A stretch of DNA of 10,858 bases, from positions 42,489 to 53,346 of the forward strand of contig NZ_DKLM01000104.1 in the NCBI RefSeq assembly GCF_002455975.1, written 5' to 3'. Below the pieces are notes generated by a model that saw only the letters and a list, made by a program, of their open reading frames with translations, did no database searches and was not told the origin of the DNA. Origin of the DNA: Clostridium sp. UBA6640. Its GTDB lineage: Bacteria; Bacillota; Clostridia; Clostridiales; Clostridiaceae. Positions 1-7,020 of this stretch are shown one piece after another (position 1 is the stretch's first letter; each line of letters opens with the position of its first letter). The translations under genes and the position numbers were made by a program.

Positions 1-53
1 TAAATTTTCATTGTGGAACCCTGTAATATAAATTAATTATATATTAGTCTACA

Positions 54-1247
54 TTATAATCTAAAGGGTTCTATAACTCTATCCAACATGTCATTTAATT
101 TTGCTATTGCTAATCCAAAATTAGTTATAGATACATTAACATTATTACAGCAGTTTATTCTTGACATAAACTGAGCCCTATTAAACATACAGGAACCGCA
201 GTGTATAACCAATTTATATTGTGATAAATCACTTGGGAAATCACTTCCACTTACATTATGGATTTCTATTTCTTTAATCTTGCTACTTAAAAGTTTAGGA
301 ATTTTTTCTCTTGCAATATCCCCTTTTAAGCTATGATGACTACAAGCCTCTGAAATTAATACTTTATCTCCACTTTCAAGCTTATCTATGGCCTTTGCTC
401 CATCTACTAAAGTTTTTAAGTCTCCTTTTTGTCTTGCCATCAAAATAGAAAAAGAAGTCAATGGCACATCCCTAGGTATTAATCTATTAACAACTTTAAA
501 TACTTGAGAATCTACCACAACTAAATCAGGCTTATTATTTAAAAGTCTTAGAGCTTCTTCTACCTCTTCTAAAGTGACTATCATAGGAATACCATGATGA
601 TCTAATATATCTCTTAAAGTTTGTACCTGTGGGAGTATTAGTCTTCCTTTTGGAGCTTGAATATTCTGTGGTGCTATTAATAATACTTTATTTTTAGGTT
701 TAATAATATCCCCTAATATTAATAAGTCATCTTCTGTTTTAGAAATTATTTTTACTAATTCCTCTTTTAGCTGATTTAAATTGTCCTTTGTAATAGCGTT
801 AATTTCTATAATCTTAATATCAAATATATTAGATAGATTACGTTTATCTATAGAATTTACATTCTTTCTATTTATAGCACCAATCACAGGAATATTTTTC
901 TCTTTTAATAAGTTGTACCAATGCCTTTCAATTTCAAAATCCTTAAAACTTTCATCATCAAAAAGTAGTATAGCTACATCAGTTTTTAATAAAACTTCTT
1001 TAGTTTTTTCAATACGAAGATTTCCAATGTCACCTTCATCATCAATGCCTGCAGTATCAATGAAAACCACTGGACCTATTGGATGGAACTCTATAGCTTT
1101 ATATACTGGATCTGTAGTAGTACCTTTTACTTCAGAAACCAAAGATGTATTTTGGTTAGTTAATCCATTTATAAGAGTAGATTTCCCTACATTTCTCCTT
1201 CCAAATACAGCTATATGGACTCTATTTGAATTTGGTGTTTGCAACAT
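54..1247 (-). CDS. hydF: [FeFe]-hydrogenase maturation GTPase HydF
   Basis: HydF is the cytoplasmic scaffold on which the 2Fe subcluster of the [FeFe]-hydrogenase H-cluster is completed before transfer to the apo-hydrogenase. The 397-aa product has the family's normal size and three-part layout. An N-terminal GTPase domain (about 9-170) has the P-loop GRRNVGKST (16-24), a TTT switch I motif (43-45) and DTAG (64-67). A dimerisation region follows. The C-terminal cluster-binding domain has C302-x-H304 and H349-C350-G-S-C353, the expected [4Fe-4S] ligands. The G4 motif is unusual: NRKN (126-129) instead of NKxD. The start follows an AAAGGGG ribosome site at 1258-1264 with 9 nt spacing. The gene begins 19 nt after hydG, so the two are almost certainly co-transcribed. 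No terminator is visible in the 53 bases downstream. Identity is secure from the motifs and from its pairing with hydG. Confidence 0.95.
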   Translation of the reverse strand: MLQTPNSNRVHIAVFGRRNVGKSTLINGLTNQNTSLVSEVKGTTTDPVYKAIEFHPIGPVVFIDTAGIDDEGDIGNLRIEKTKEVLLKTDVAILLFDDESFKDFEIERHWYNLLKEKNIPVIGAINRKNVNSIDKRNLSNIFDIKIIEINAITKDNLNQLKEELVKIISKTEDDLLILGDIIKPKNKVLLIAPQNIQAPKGRLILPQVQTLRDILDHHGIPMIVTLEEVEEALRLLNNKPDLVVVDSQVFKVVNRLIPRDVPLTSFSILMARQKGDLKTLVDGAKAIDKLESGDKVLISEACSHHSLKGDIAREKIPKLLSSKIKEIEIHNVSGSDFPSDLSQYKLVIHCGSCMFNRAQFMSRINCCNNVNVSITNFGLAIAKLNDMLDRVIEPFRL

Positions 1248-1266
1248 AATATAAAACCCCTTTATC

Positions 1267-2664
1267 TTAGAATCTTAAATCTCTTTCTCCATTTTCAATT
1301 CTATTGAGCTTTTCAATAACAGAAGTTTTAACCGCTTCATTTTTAATTTGATTTAACTCTTTTTTTATTACATCCTCACCTAAATTTTTTATCTTTTCAT
1401 TTCCATAATCCAAAATAAATTCTTTTAATGTCAATATTGCATTTGGCTGACATACATTATTTATCTCACCAGTCTTTGCTAGTGCCATAAATCTATCTCC
1501 AGTTCTTCCTTCTCTATAACAAGCAGTGCAATAACTAGGAATATATCCACTTTTACATAAGCTTTCTATAACTTCCATTGGAGATCTACTATCTTCTAAC
1601 TTAAATTGTGGCTTTTCATCTTGGTGTTGATATCCGCCTACACCAGTGCAAGAACCACTACTTACTTGTGAAACTCCTAGTGCAATTACTTCATCTCTAA
1701 AATCTGCTTCTTCCCTAGTAGATAGTATAATTCCAGCATAAGGCACTGATAACCTTAATACTGCTACTATTCTTTTAAATGCATCATCATTTACTAAATA
1801 TGGATAATTGTCTAAGTTTACATTTTCCGCCATTCTTATTCTTGGGGCAGAAAGAGTGTGAGGTCCAACACCAGTATCTCTTTCTAAACTTTCTGCATGC
1901 ATTAACATTGCAATAGTTTCATACTTGTAATCATACAATCCATATAATACTCCTAGGCCTACATCATCTATTCCTGCCTCTCTAGCTCTATGCATTGCCG
2001 TAGTATGATAATCATAATCACATTTAGGACCATTAAGATGGAATTCTTCATAACTTTTTTTATGATAACTTTCTTGGAACAATATATATGTTCCTATATT
2101 TGCTTCTTTTAGTTTTTTATAGTTTTCTACAGTAGTTGCTGCTATATTTACATTTATCCTTCTAATGGATCCATTATCAAATTTTAATGAATATATGTTT
2201 TCTATACATTCAAGTATATAATCAATTGAACAATTGATAGGATCTTCACCTGCTTCTAATGCAATTCTTTTATGCCCTAAAGACTCTAATATCCTTACTT
2301 CTTCTTTTAGTTCTTCCATTGTTAATCTTTTTCTAGTAAAGTCTTTATTCGAAGCTTTATAGCCACAATATTTGCAATTGTTAACACAATAATTACTTAC
2401 GTAAAGTGGTGCAAACATTACAATTCTTCTTCCATATATTTTTTCCTTAATTTCTCTTGCCATTTTAAATATTTTATTTAATATTTTCTCATCTTCTACG
2501 CTTAAAAGTACTGCTGCCTCCTTATGGCTAAGTCCACTTCCTTCTTTAGCCTTATTTAATAATTTTTCAATAAAATTTACATCTTTTGATTTTTCTAATC
2601 CATAATTAATACTTTCTAAAATTTCATCATGAATTATAAAATCTCCCCCACTATATCTCTCCAT
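1267..2664 (-). CDS. hydG: [FeFe]-hydrogenase maturation radical SAM tyrosine lyase HydG
   Basis: HydG cleaves tyrosine by radical SAM chemistry and converts the product to the CO and cyanide ligands, delivered as an Fe(CO)2(CN) synthon for the H-cluster. The 465-aa product is full length. The radical SAM cluster motif is C93-VNN-C97-KY-C100 (Cx3Cx2C). The C-terminal cluster motif that distinguishes HydG from the related ThiH is C379-x2-C382-x22-C405, with exactly the family spacing. The region between them is the TIM-barrel core, including the QESYH segment (197-201) and SAPRIR (272-277). The start at 2664 has a perfect AGGAGG at 2671-2676 with 6 nt spacing. It is the first intact gene of the operon. 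Upstream, between the promoter and hydG, lies a decayed small gene, so the hydGF messenger has a leader of about 250 nt. Confidence 0.96.
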   Translation of the reverse strand: MERYSGGDFIIHDEILESINYGLEKSKDVNFIEKLLNKAKEGSGLSHKEAAVLLSVEDEKILNKIFKMAREIKEKIYGRRIVMFAPLYVSNYCVNNCKYCGYKASNKDFTRKRLTMEELKEEVRILESLGHKRIALEAGEDPINCSIDYILECIENIYSLKFDNGSIRRINVNIAATTVENYKKLKEANIGTYILFQESYHKKSYEEFHLNGPKCDYDYHTTAMHRAREAGIDDVGLGVLYGLYDYKYETIAMLMHAESLERDTGVGPHTLSAPRIRMAENVNLDNYPYLVNDDAFKRIVAVLRLSVPYAGIILSTREEADFRDEVIALGVSQVSSGSCTGVGGYQHQDEKPQFKLEDSRSPMEVIESLCKSGYIPSYCTACYREGRTGDRFMALAKTGEINNVCQPNAILTLKEFILDYGNEKIKNLGEDVIKKELNQIKNEAVKTSVIEKLNRIENGERDLRF

Positions 2665-2677
2665 ATATTTCCTCCTA

Positions 2678-2904
2678 TCACTTTATTAAATCTCCTTTGG
2701 TATTAGAAACTAGTTTATTAATATTATGTATAAAGTCTTCTATCTCTTTTACTTCAGTTAATATACTTTTTTATCTTCAAGATTTTTAGGATATATATTA
2801 TAAAAAGCTATATATTTATAAGGTTCAACCTTTCTCATAATAGCATATACTCCTATATTGAAAGTTAAATCTCTATTTGCATTATCTATAGTTTCTAAAG
2901 ATAT
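2678..2904 (-). pseudogene. broken small gene heading the hydGF operon (start codon lost, 1-nt frameshift)
   Basis: Two adjacent reading frames together encode about 75 residues with natural-looking protein composition, but neither is a usable gene. Frame 1 follows an AGGAG ribosome site (2910-2914) with 5 nt spacing, yet the codon in the start position is ATA (2902-2904), not ATG. It reads SLETIDNANRDL..., passes FNIGVYAIMRKVEPYKYIAF and stops at TAA (2758-2760). At a run of six A's (2767-2772 on this strand) a shift of one base opens frame 2, which continues SILTEVKEIEDFIHNINKL and ends at TGA (2678-2680), just before the hydG ribosome site. Restoring one A and reading ATA as the start gives one continuous small soluble protein. 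I do not recognise the family; it does not look like the TM1266-type regulator often found beside hydrogenase maturation genes. A sequencing error could explain the frameshift but not the start codon as well, unless ATA is used. Confidence 0.6.
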
Positions 2905-2922
2905 AAAAACTCCTATAGATTT

Positions 2923-2951
2923 ATTATATCAAAGCTAAATTTTCTTTTAAA
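2923..2951 (-). promoter_or_regulatory. probable sigma-A promoter of the hydGF operon
   Basis: Reading the minus strand, TTTAAA (2946-2951) is followed after 17 nt by TATAAT (2923-2928). The -10 is preceded by TGA, giving the extended form TGnTATAAT. The expected start of transcription near 2916 lies just before the AGGAG of the broken small gene, so the small gene, hydG and hydF would share this transcript. The -35 overlaps the T-tract of the terminator of the upstream exporter operon. No operator is obvious. Confidence 0.55.
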
Positions 2952-2991
2952 TAAAAATAAGTAGATAATAAAACTTATTTATTATCTACTT
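2950..2991 (-). terminator. rho-independent terminator of the lysO operon
   Basis: A 14-bp perfect inverted repeat (arms 2959-2972 and 2978-2991, containing AGTAGATAATAAA and its complement) encloses a 5-nt loop. On the minus strand it is followed by the T-rich tract ATTTTTATTT. It begins 8 nt after the stop codon of the second exporter gene. Confidence 0.8.
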
Positions 2992-2998
2992 GATTGAA

Positions 2999-3595
2999 TT
3001 AAAGATTATAGAAAAACGTAACACAAACCGGTACTAAAGAAGTTAATATAACTCCATTTATAAATGATATTACCGCTATTTCTGAGTTTGTAGCTTTTGC
3101 TACTAAAGGCAGTGTGGTATCCATAGAAGCGGCTCCACAAGGTGCAATTGCGGTATAATAATTTAGTTTTTTTGCTAATATAGGTATGGATATTACTGCC
3201 ATTACTTCTCTAAATACATTAGATAAAAATGCTATAGCACCTAACTGTGCACTTGCAAGTTCTGTAAGCATAATTCCTGATAAGCTATACCATCCAAAGC
3301 CTGAAGCTACTGCTAAGCTTTCATTATATGGCATACTAAATATCAATCCACTTATAAATCCTCCAAATAAGGAGCCTAAAATAATTCCTAGTGGTATAAC
3401 GAGAACCTTAATTCCTGTAGCTTTTATATCTTTTACTATCTTCTTATTTGATCCAACATCAATTCCTACTAAAAATATAAGTACATATAAACAGATAGAT
3501 GCAATACTATCTAAATTTGCTATTATACTTTCCGGGAATATAAAATGCCCAAATACGATGCCTAAAATCATTGAACCGATTACAATTATAGTCAT
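2999..3595 (-). CDS. lysO: LysO-family lysine exporter, C-terminal subunit
   Basis: This is the C-terminal part of a LysO (YbjE, DUF340) membrane protein, the family that exports L-lysine from the cytoplasm in E. coli. The 198-aa product is hydrophobic throughout, with perhaps five or six membrane segments (about 3-20, 32-48, 62-85, 95-112, 118-140, 175-196). Family signatures are clear: SGFGWYSLSG (98-107), LTE (110-112), the acidic FRE (128-130) and CGAASMDTTLP (153-163). In E. coli LysO is one polypeptide of about 300 aa; here the first third is a separate gene directly upstream. The ATG at 3595 follows the TAA of that gene with no intervening base (ATG TAA ATG) and uses a G-rich ribosome site inside its last codons, so translation is coupled. 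A strong terminator follows. The lysine substrate is inferred from the family; no lysine riboswitch is present. Confidence 0.85.
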   Translation of the reverse strand: MTIIVIGSMILGIVFGHFIFPESIIANLDSIASICLYVLIFLVGIDVGSNKKIVKDIKATGIKVLVIPLGIILGSLFGGFISGLIFSMPYNESLAVASGFGWYSLSGIMLTELASAQLGAIAFLSNVFREVMAVISIPILAKKLNYYTAIAPCGAASMDTTLPLVAKATNSEIAVISFINGVILTSLVPVCVTFFYNL

Positions 3596-3925
3596 TTACA
3601 TTCCCCCCTCTTCACATTTTTCAACTATAGCTTCTTTTTCTCCTTTAGGTGTTTCTTTTTCATTACAAAAAACTTTTTTGGTCAAAAAATACACAGCTAT
3701 TACACTAAAAGCACAAGCTAATAGTGAAAAAGTAAAGGATTTCAAACCTATCGCTCCTAAATTCTTTATTACCTCTTCATTCGCACCAATTGAGGCTCCC
3801 ATGAAAAATAGCAGAAATACTACACCTAGTTGTTGTAGTTTTCCATTAACTTCTTTTTGCTTTTTTGTTAATGGAATAAAATAGCCTAATAGCATTCCTA
3901 GTATCAATACAGCTAATATTTTCAT
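3596..3925 (-). CDS. LysO-family lysine exporter, N-terminal subunit
   Basis: A 109-aa membrane protein corresponding to the N-terminal third of LysO. Three membrane segments are visible (about 3-18, 32-48, 61-82), and it ends in a short charged cytoplasmic-looking tail (86-109). Residues 7-75 resemble residues 7-75 of the downstream subunit: FMGASIGAN (41-49) parallels FLVGIDVGSN (41-50), followed by a similar lysine-rich stretch and membrane segment. The two genes therefore each carry one copy of an internal repeat. I chose the ATG at 3925. AAAGGGGG (3932-3939) lies 6 nt upstream of it, whereas an in-frame ATG at 3931 directly abuts that site with no spacing. The other start would add only two residues (111 aa). 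Both subunits are probably needed for one exporter, as the total of about 307 aa matches single-chain LysO. Confidence 0.8.
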   Translation of the reverse strand: MKILAVLILGMLLGYFIPLTKKQKEVNGKLQQLGVVFLLFFMGASIGANEEVIKNLGAIGLKSFTFSLLACAFSVIAVYFLTKKVFCNEKETPKGEKEAIVEKCEEGGM

Positions 3926-3946
3926 ATGCATCCCCCTTTCATAAAT

Positions 3947-3974
3947 ATTATATCACTTTTTCAAAAATTCTAAA
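3947..3974 (-). promoter_or_regulatory. sigma-A promoter of the split lysO operon
   Basis: On the minus strand TTTAGA (3969-3974) is separated by 16 nt from a perfect TATAAT (3947-3952) carrying the extended -10 TGA immediately upstream. Transcription should begin near 3940, directly before the AAAGGGGG ribosome site, leaving a leader of only about 15 nt. That leaves no room for a riboswitch or attenuator, so any control must act on the DNA. Confidence 0.6.
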
Positions 3975-4003
3975 TAGATTTAATCTAAATAATTGTTCTA
4001 AAT
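3969..4003. promoter_or_regulatory. possible operator between divergent genes: three TCTAAAT repeats and a palindrome
   Basis: The motif TCTAAAT occurs at 3969-3975, 3984-3990 and 3997-4003, all in the same direction. A perfect 6-1-6 palindrome, TAGATT-T-AATCTA, spans 3975-3987. The first repeat coincides with the -35 of the exporter promoter, and the third overlaps the candidate -35 of the divergent gene. This would suit a shared regulator, but in DNA this AT-rich such short repeats can arise by chance. Confidence 0.3.
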
Positions 4004-4022
4004 TTAATAAATACAATATAGA
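3993..4022 (+). promoter_or_regulatory. candidate promoter of the 273-aa gene
   Basis: TTGTTC (3993-3998) and TATAGA (4017-4022) are 18 nt apart, which would start transcription near 4029, upstream of the ribosome site AGGAG (4041-4045). A perfect TATAAT at 4029-4034 has no good -35, and its start point would fall on the ribosome site, so I prefer the first pair. Evidence is weak. Confidence 0.3.
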
Positions 4023-4053
4023 ATTTATTATAATACTAAAAGGAGCGAATAAA

Positions 4054-4875
4054 ATGAGTGATGTGTTTATTCCACTTTATGTAAATAATGATACTATTGT
4101 CAGCATGTATAAAATTGCTTTTATAAGATTTAGAGAAATAGATGTTACTGCAAATAGAAGAGAAATAATTATAAATACCAATATGCCTTTAAGTGAACTT
4201 ACCTGTGGTAAAATTAGTCAAGGTACCGCATTTGTACAAGTACTACAAGGATTTCTAAATTTGACTTTAGAGGAAGTTACTGCATGCCCCATTACTACTT
4301 TTGTAAAACTTCATCAATTACTAACTGAATTCAAATTATTAAAAAATATAACTACTATACAAGCACTGGAAAAAGCTAAAATTGGCGATATTATTCAAAT
4401 AAGCTGTAGGATTCATAAAAGTCCTCAGCTAAAAAAGCTTCAAGACTTAATAACTACACTTGAGATAGAAAGTATACTTAATCCACAAGAAAATTTACTA
4501 GGAGGTAAGGTCGATAAAAATGCTCTTTTAAATTTTTTAAAAGATACTTATTCTTCCCTTGAAGATAAACATTGCGTGGAATATATTTCTGAACCCTTAT
4601 TTAACAGTTATAAAGCCATTATCCACCTAGAAAGCAAATATTTAAATGCATATTCTCAATGTTTGGAAAACAAATATGTTACTGTGGTTGGAAAAGTAAA
4701 TTCTATTGATAAGGAAATAAAAGAACATTCTAAAGATCTATATGAGGAGCTAGGCTTGAATTTAATGGAGAATAAGTTATTAACTCTTACCGAGCATGTT
4801 AATGAAAAAGATATTGAAGAAAATAATAACATATATAATTATATGGAGATTATACCAATAATGGTATATGTATAA
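4054..4875 (+). CDS. protein of unknown function, possibly DUF6414-like
   Basis: A 273-aa, apparently soluble protein with no signal peptide or membrane segment. I do not recognise a function. The opening FIPLYVNNDTIVSMYKIAF, the conserved-looking PLSELTCGK (46-54), a central mixed helix/strand region with C-R-I-H (about 137-140), and a late strand YVTVVGKVNSI (about 208-218) remind me of the DUF6414 family; this is from memory and untested. It carries seven cysteines but no tight CxxC pair, and no P-loop, nuclease or helix-turn-helix motif that I can see. The start is well supported by AGGAG with 8 nt spacing. It is transcribed alone, divergently from the split lysine exporter, with 128 bp between the two starts that hold promoter elements and repeats. 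That does not by itself link it to lysine export. No T-tract terminator follows. Confidence 0.75.
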   Translation: MSDVFIPLYVNNDTIVSMYKIAFIRFREIDVTANRREIIINTNMPLSELTCGKISQGTAFVQVLQGFLNLTLEEVTACPITTFVKLHQLLTEFKLLKNITTIQALEKAKIGDIIQISCRIHKSPQLKKLQDLITTLEIESILNPQENLLGGKVDKNALLNFLKDTYSSLEDKHCVEYISEPLFNSYKAIIHLESKYLNAYSQCLENKYVTVVGKVNSIDKEIKEHSKDLYEELGLNLMENKLLTLTEHVNEKDIEENNNIYNYMEIIPIMVYV

Positions 4876-5056
4876 TCTTTTTATTATAGATTAACTATAT
4901 TATTAAATTTAATTGATTTAACATTAAAAATACTTTCATATCCAATTCACAATGTACTGACAAATCTATTATTGGTGAAAATGAAAAGAAATCTCTTTCA
5001 ATTGTTACGCGCCTATTATCTATCATATTTGCATTAAAATTAATTTTACTATACAT
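4876..5056. other. intergenic stretch with two opposed open frames lacking start signals
   Basis: This gap lies between the 273-aa gene and the terminator of the convergent reductase gene. On the plus strand a frame of 47 codons (4917-5060, ending TAA) stays open but has no start codon. On the minus strand an ATG at 5056 opens a frame of about 57 codons running leftward to about 4883, but it has no ribosome site and begins just beyond the reductase terminator. Both read like plausible protein. At most one is real, and either could be a remnant. I do not call a gene. Confidence 0.25.
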
Positions 5057-5093
5057 TTAAAAAATAAAGCCGTGGCAAATAATCACGGCTTTA
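5057..5093 (-). terminator. rho-independent terminator of the CoA-disulfide reductase gene
   Basis: The stem AAAGCCGTG / CACGGCTTT (5066-5074 and 5084-5092) is 9 bp and GC-rich for this genome, with a 9-nt loop. On the minus strand it is followed by ATTTTTT. It starts 8 nt after the reductase stop codon. The plus-strand side lacks a good T-tract, so it mainly serves the minus-strand gene. Confidence 0.85.
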
Positions 5094-5100
5094 TCTCTAA

Positions 5101-7020
5101 TTAAAGCTTTTCTATTTTAGCGGTTACAATACCTTTATCAATTTCTACATGGGTTAATTTGCACTTATTTCTTTCACAAAAGCTTTTCACATCATCTTGA
5201 AAATCAGTATCTGAAGATTTTACTGTTAATATTTCTCCTCTGTTTAGCTCTTTTATTTTTTCTTCTAAGTTAATTAAAGGATTGGGACAATGTAATCCAC
5301 AAAGATCTAAAGCGATTTCTTTTTTATTATGATTAATTTTAGAGAAGTATTGATTTTCTTGATCATCTATAAACTTCTTAGGAACAAATTTTTCTGCCTT
5401 ATAGCTTTTATATCCTCCAGTTACATTTTTTACATTAAAACCATAGTTTTTTAACATTCTCTCTGCTATATAAGCTCTTAACCCCACTGCACAATGTATC
5501 CAATATTCCTTAGATTTGTCTAATTCAGAAATTTTATCTCTCAACTCATTGACATCTATATGAATTGAACCATCTATATAACCATTATCTCGTTCCATTT
5601 TAGTTCTAACATCAATTAGAACAACATTCTCTCTATCTCTTCCATCAACCTCTCTAGGTAGTACTATATGACTTTTTCCAGACAATACATTTTCAGCTAT
5701 ATATCCTGCAAAATTTACAGGATCCTTTGCACTAGAATATGGAGGTGCATAGCTTAATTCTAGCTCGGTTAAATCATAAATTGTACCGCCTAATCTAAGA
5801 ACCGTAGCAATAACATCTATTCTTTTTTCTATTCCATCATATCCTACTGCCTGCGCTCCTAAAATCTTTCCTTCATCATTGAATATTAGCTTTAAAGTCA
5901 TTTGCGTAGCGTCAGGATAATAGGCAGCGTGATTATTCGGATGAACATATATTATTTTATGTGGAATATTAAATTTATTTAAAGTTCTTTCATTATTTCC
6001 TGTAGATGCTGCTGTTAAATCAAAGACCTTTATAACAGAAGTTCCTTGGGTATCTTTATATTGATTTTTATACTCACAAATATTATCTGCTATTATCCTG
6101 CCCATTTTATTTGCTGGTCCAGCAAGAGGTATAGCAGTTTTATTTTTATTTACAAAATCCACCACTTCTACCGCATCTCCTGCAGCATAAACACCTTTAA
6201 TATTTGTTTCTAAATACTGATCTACTAAAATATGACCTTTAGCTCCTAGCTCTATTCCACTGCCTTTTAAGAATTCCGTATCTGGAGTAACTCCTATAGC
6301 AAGTATCACTAAATCTGCTTCAACTGCTACATTGCTATTTAGTATAGAAGTAATTGAGTTTTCATCTCCTCTAAACTCCTTAACCCCATCTTTTAATATT
6401 AATTTAATACCTTTATTCTCTAATTCTTTTTCTATTAATACTACCATATCATCGTCTAATGGTGCTAAAATATGAGGTGCTGCTTCCACCAATGTTACCT
6501 CTATTCCTCTTTCTCTTAAGTTCTCAGCCATCTCTATACCTATATATCCGCCACCGATAACAGTGACTTTCTTAACTTTATCACTGTCTATTTCTGCTTT
6601 AATTTTATCAGTATCAGGAATATTTCTTAGAGTTTTTATTCTGCTATCTTCTATACCCTTTATTCTAGGTACTATAGGTTTAGCCCCTGGTGATAAAACT
6701 AAATAATCAAAGCTTTCTTCATAAACTTTATCACCATTTTTCACCTTAACGACTTTATTCTCACTATCAACTTCAATTACCTCACTATTACTCCTAACAT
6801 CAATATTAAATCTATCTTTCATCAATTCTTCTTTTGTAACTATAAGTTTATTTCTATCTTTTATAATCTCACCTATATAGTATGGAAGTCCACAGTTAGC
6901 AAAGGAAATATAAGGGCCTTTTTCAAACATGATGATTTCAATTTCTTCATCTAATCTTCTTAATCTAGCTGCTGCTGAAGCCCCTCCAGCAACCCCACCT
7001 ACTACTAATACTTTTTTCAT
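5101..7020 (-). CDS. FAD-dependent CoA-disulfide/persulfide reductase with rhodanese and TusA domains
   Basis: A 639-aa cytoplasmic fusion of three sulfur-handling domains. Residues 1-445 form a pyridine nucleotide-disulfide oxidoreductase of the CoA-disulfide reductase type. It has the FAD-binding GGVAGGASAAARL (8-20), the single redox cysteine C43 in SFANCGLPYYIG, the NAD(P)H-binding GGGYIG (156-161), a second FAD motif AAGDA (279-283) and the family's SYAPPYS (423-429). Residues 455-550 are a rhodanese domain with active-site C510 in HCAVGLRAY. Residues 565-639 are a TusA/SirA domain with the CPNP motif at C578. Reductases with a rhodanese tail reduce CoA persulfides and polysulfides with NADH. 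The added TusA suggests the sulfur is relayed as a protein persulfide; this is inference. All three catalytic cysteines are present. The start follows AGAGAGG (7030-7036) with 9 nt spacing. It is a single-gene unit, divergent from a hemerythrin gene. Confidence 0.92.
   Translation of the reverse strand: MKKVLVVGGVAGGASAAARLRRLDEEIEIIMFEKGPYISFANCGLPYYIGEIIKDRNKLIVTKEELMKDRFNIDVRSNSEVIEVDSENKVVKVKNGDKVYEESFDYLVLSPGAKPIVPRIKGIEDSRIKTLRNIPDTDKIKAEIDSDKVKKVTVIGGGYIGIEMAENLRERGIEVTLVEAAPHILAPLDDDMVVLIEKELENKGIKLILKDGVKEFRGDENSITSILNSNVAVEADLVILAIGVTPDTEFLKGSGIELGAKGHILVDQYLETNIKGVYAAGDAVEVVDFVNKNKTAIPLAGPANKMGRIIADNICEYKNQYKDTQGTSVIKVFDLTAASTGNNERTLNKFNIPHKIIYVHPNNHAAYYPDATQMTLKLIFNDEGKILGAQAVGYDGIEKRIDVIATVLRLGGTIYDLTELELSYAPPYSSAKDPVNFAGYIAENVLSGKSHIVLPREVDGRDRENVVLIDVRTKMERDNGYIDGSIHIDVNELRDKISELDKSKEYWIHCAVGLRAYIAERMLKNYGFNVKNVTGGYKSYKAEKFVPKKFIDDQENQYFSKINHNKKEIALDLCGLHCPNPLINLEEKIKELNRGEILTVKSSDTDFQDDVKSFCERNKCKLTHVEIDKGIVTAKIEKL

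Noticed and set aside
1..53. Possible start of a further minus-strand gene (ATG at 9-11) after hydF
   Set aside because: Only a few codons are in the window and no convincing ribosome site precedes it.
781..1254. 157-codon plus-strand open frame opposite hydF
   Set aside because: It lies wholly antisense to a secure hydF gene, has no ribosome site, and its translation is low-complexity shadow sequence.
2762..2775. Programmed frameshift at the A6 run in the broken small gene
   Set aside because: The phase of the run does not fit a classical -1 slippery heptamer, the run is short for transcriptional slippage, and the gene also lacks a normal start codon; decay is simpler.
3186..3884. 232-codon plus-strand open frame opposite the exporter genes
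   Set aside because: It is antisense to two genes with clear family motifs and has no start signals of its own.
3926..4053. Lysine riboswitch in front of the lysine exporter
   Set aside because: The promoter leaves a leader of only about 15 nt and the whole gap is 128 bp with no L-box-like stems.
4872..4892. Terminator after the 273-aa gene (TAATCT...AGATTA)
   Set aside because: The stem is six AT-rich pairs with no following T-tract.
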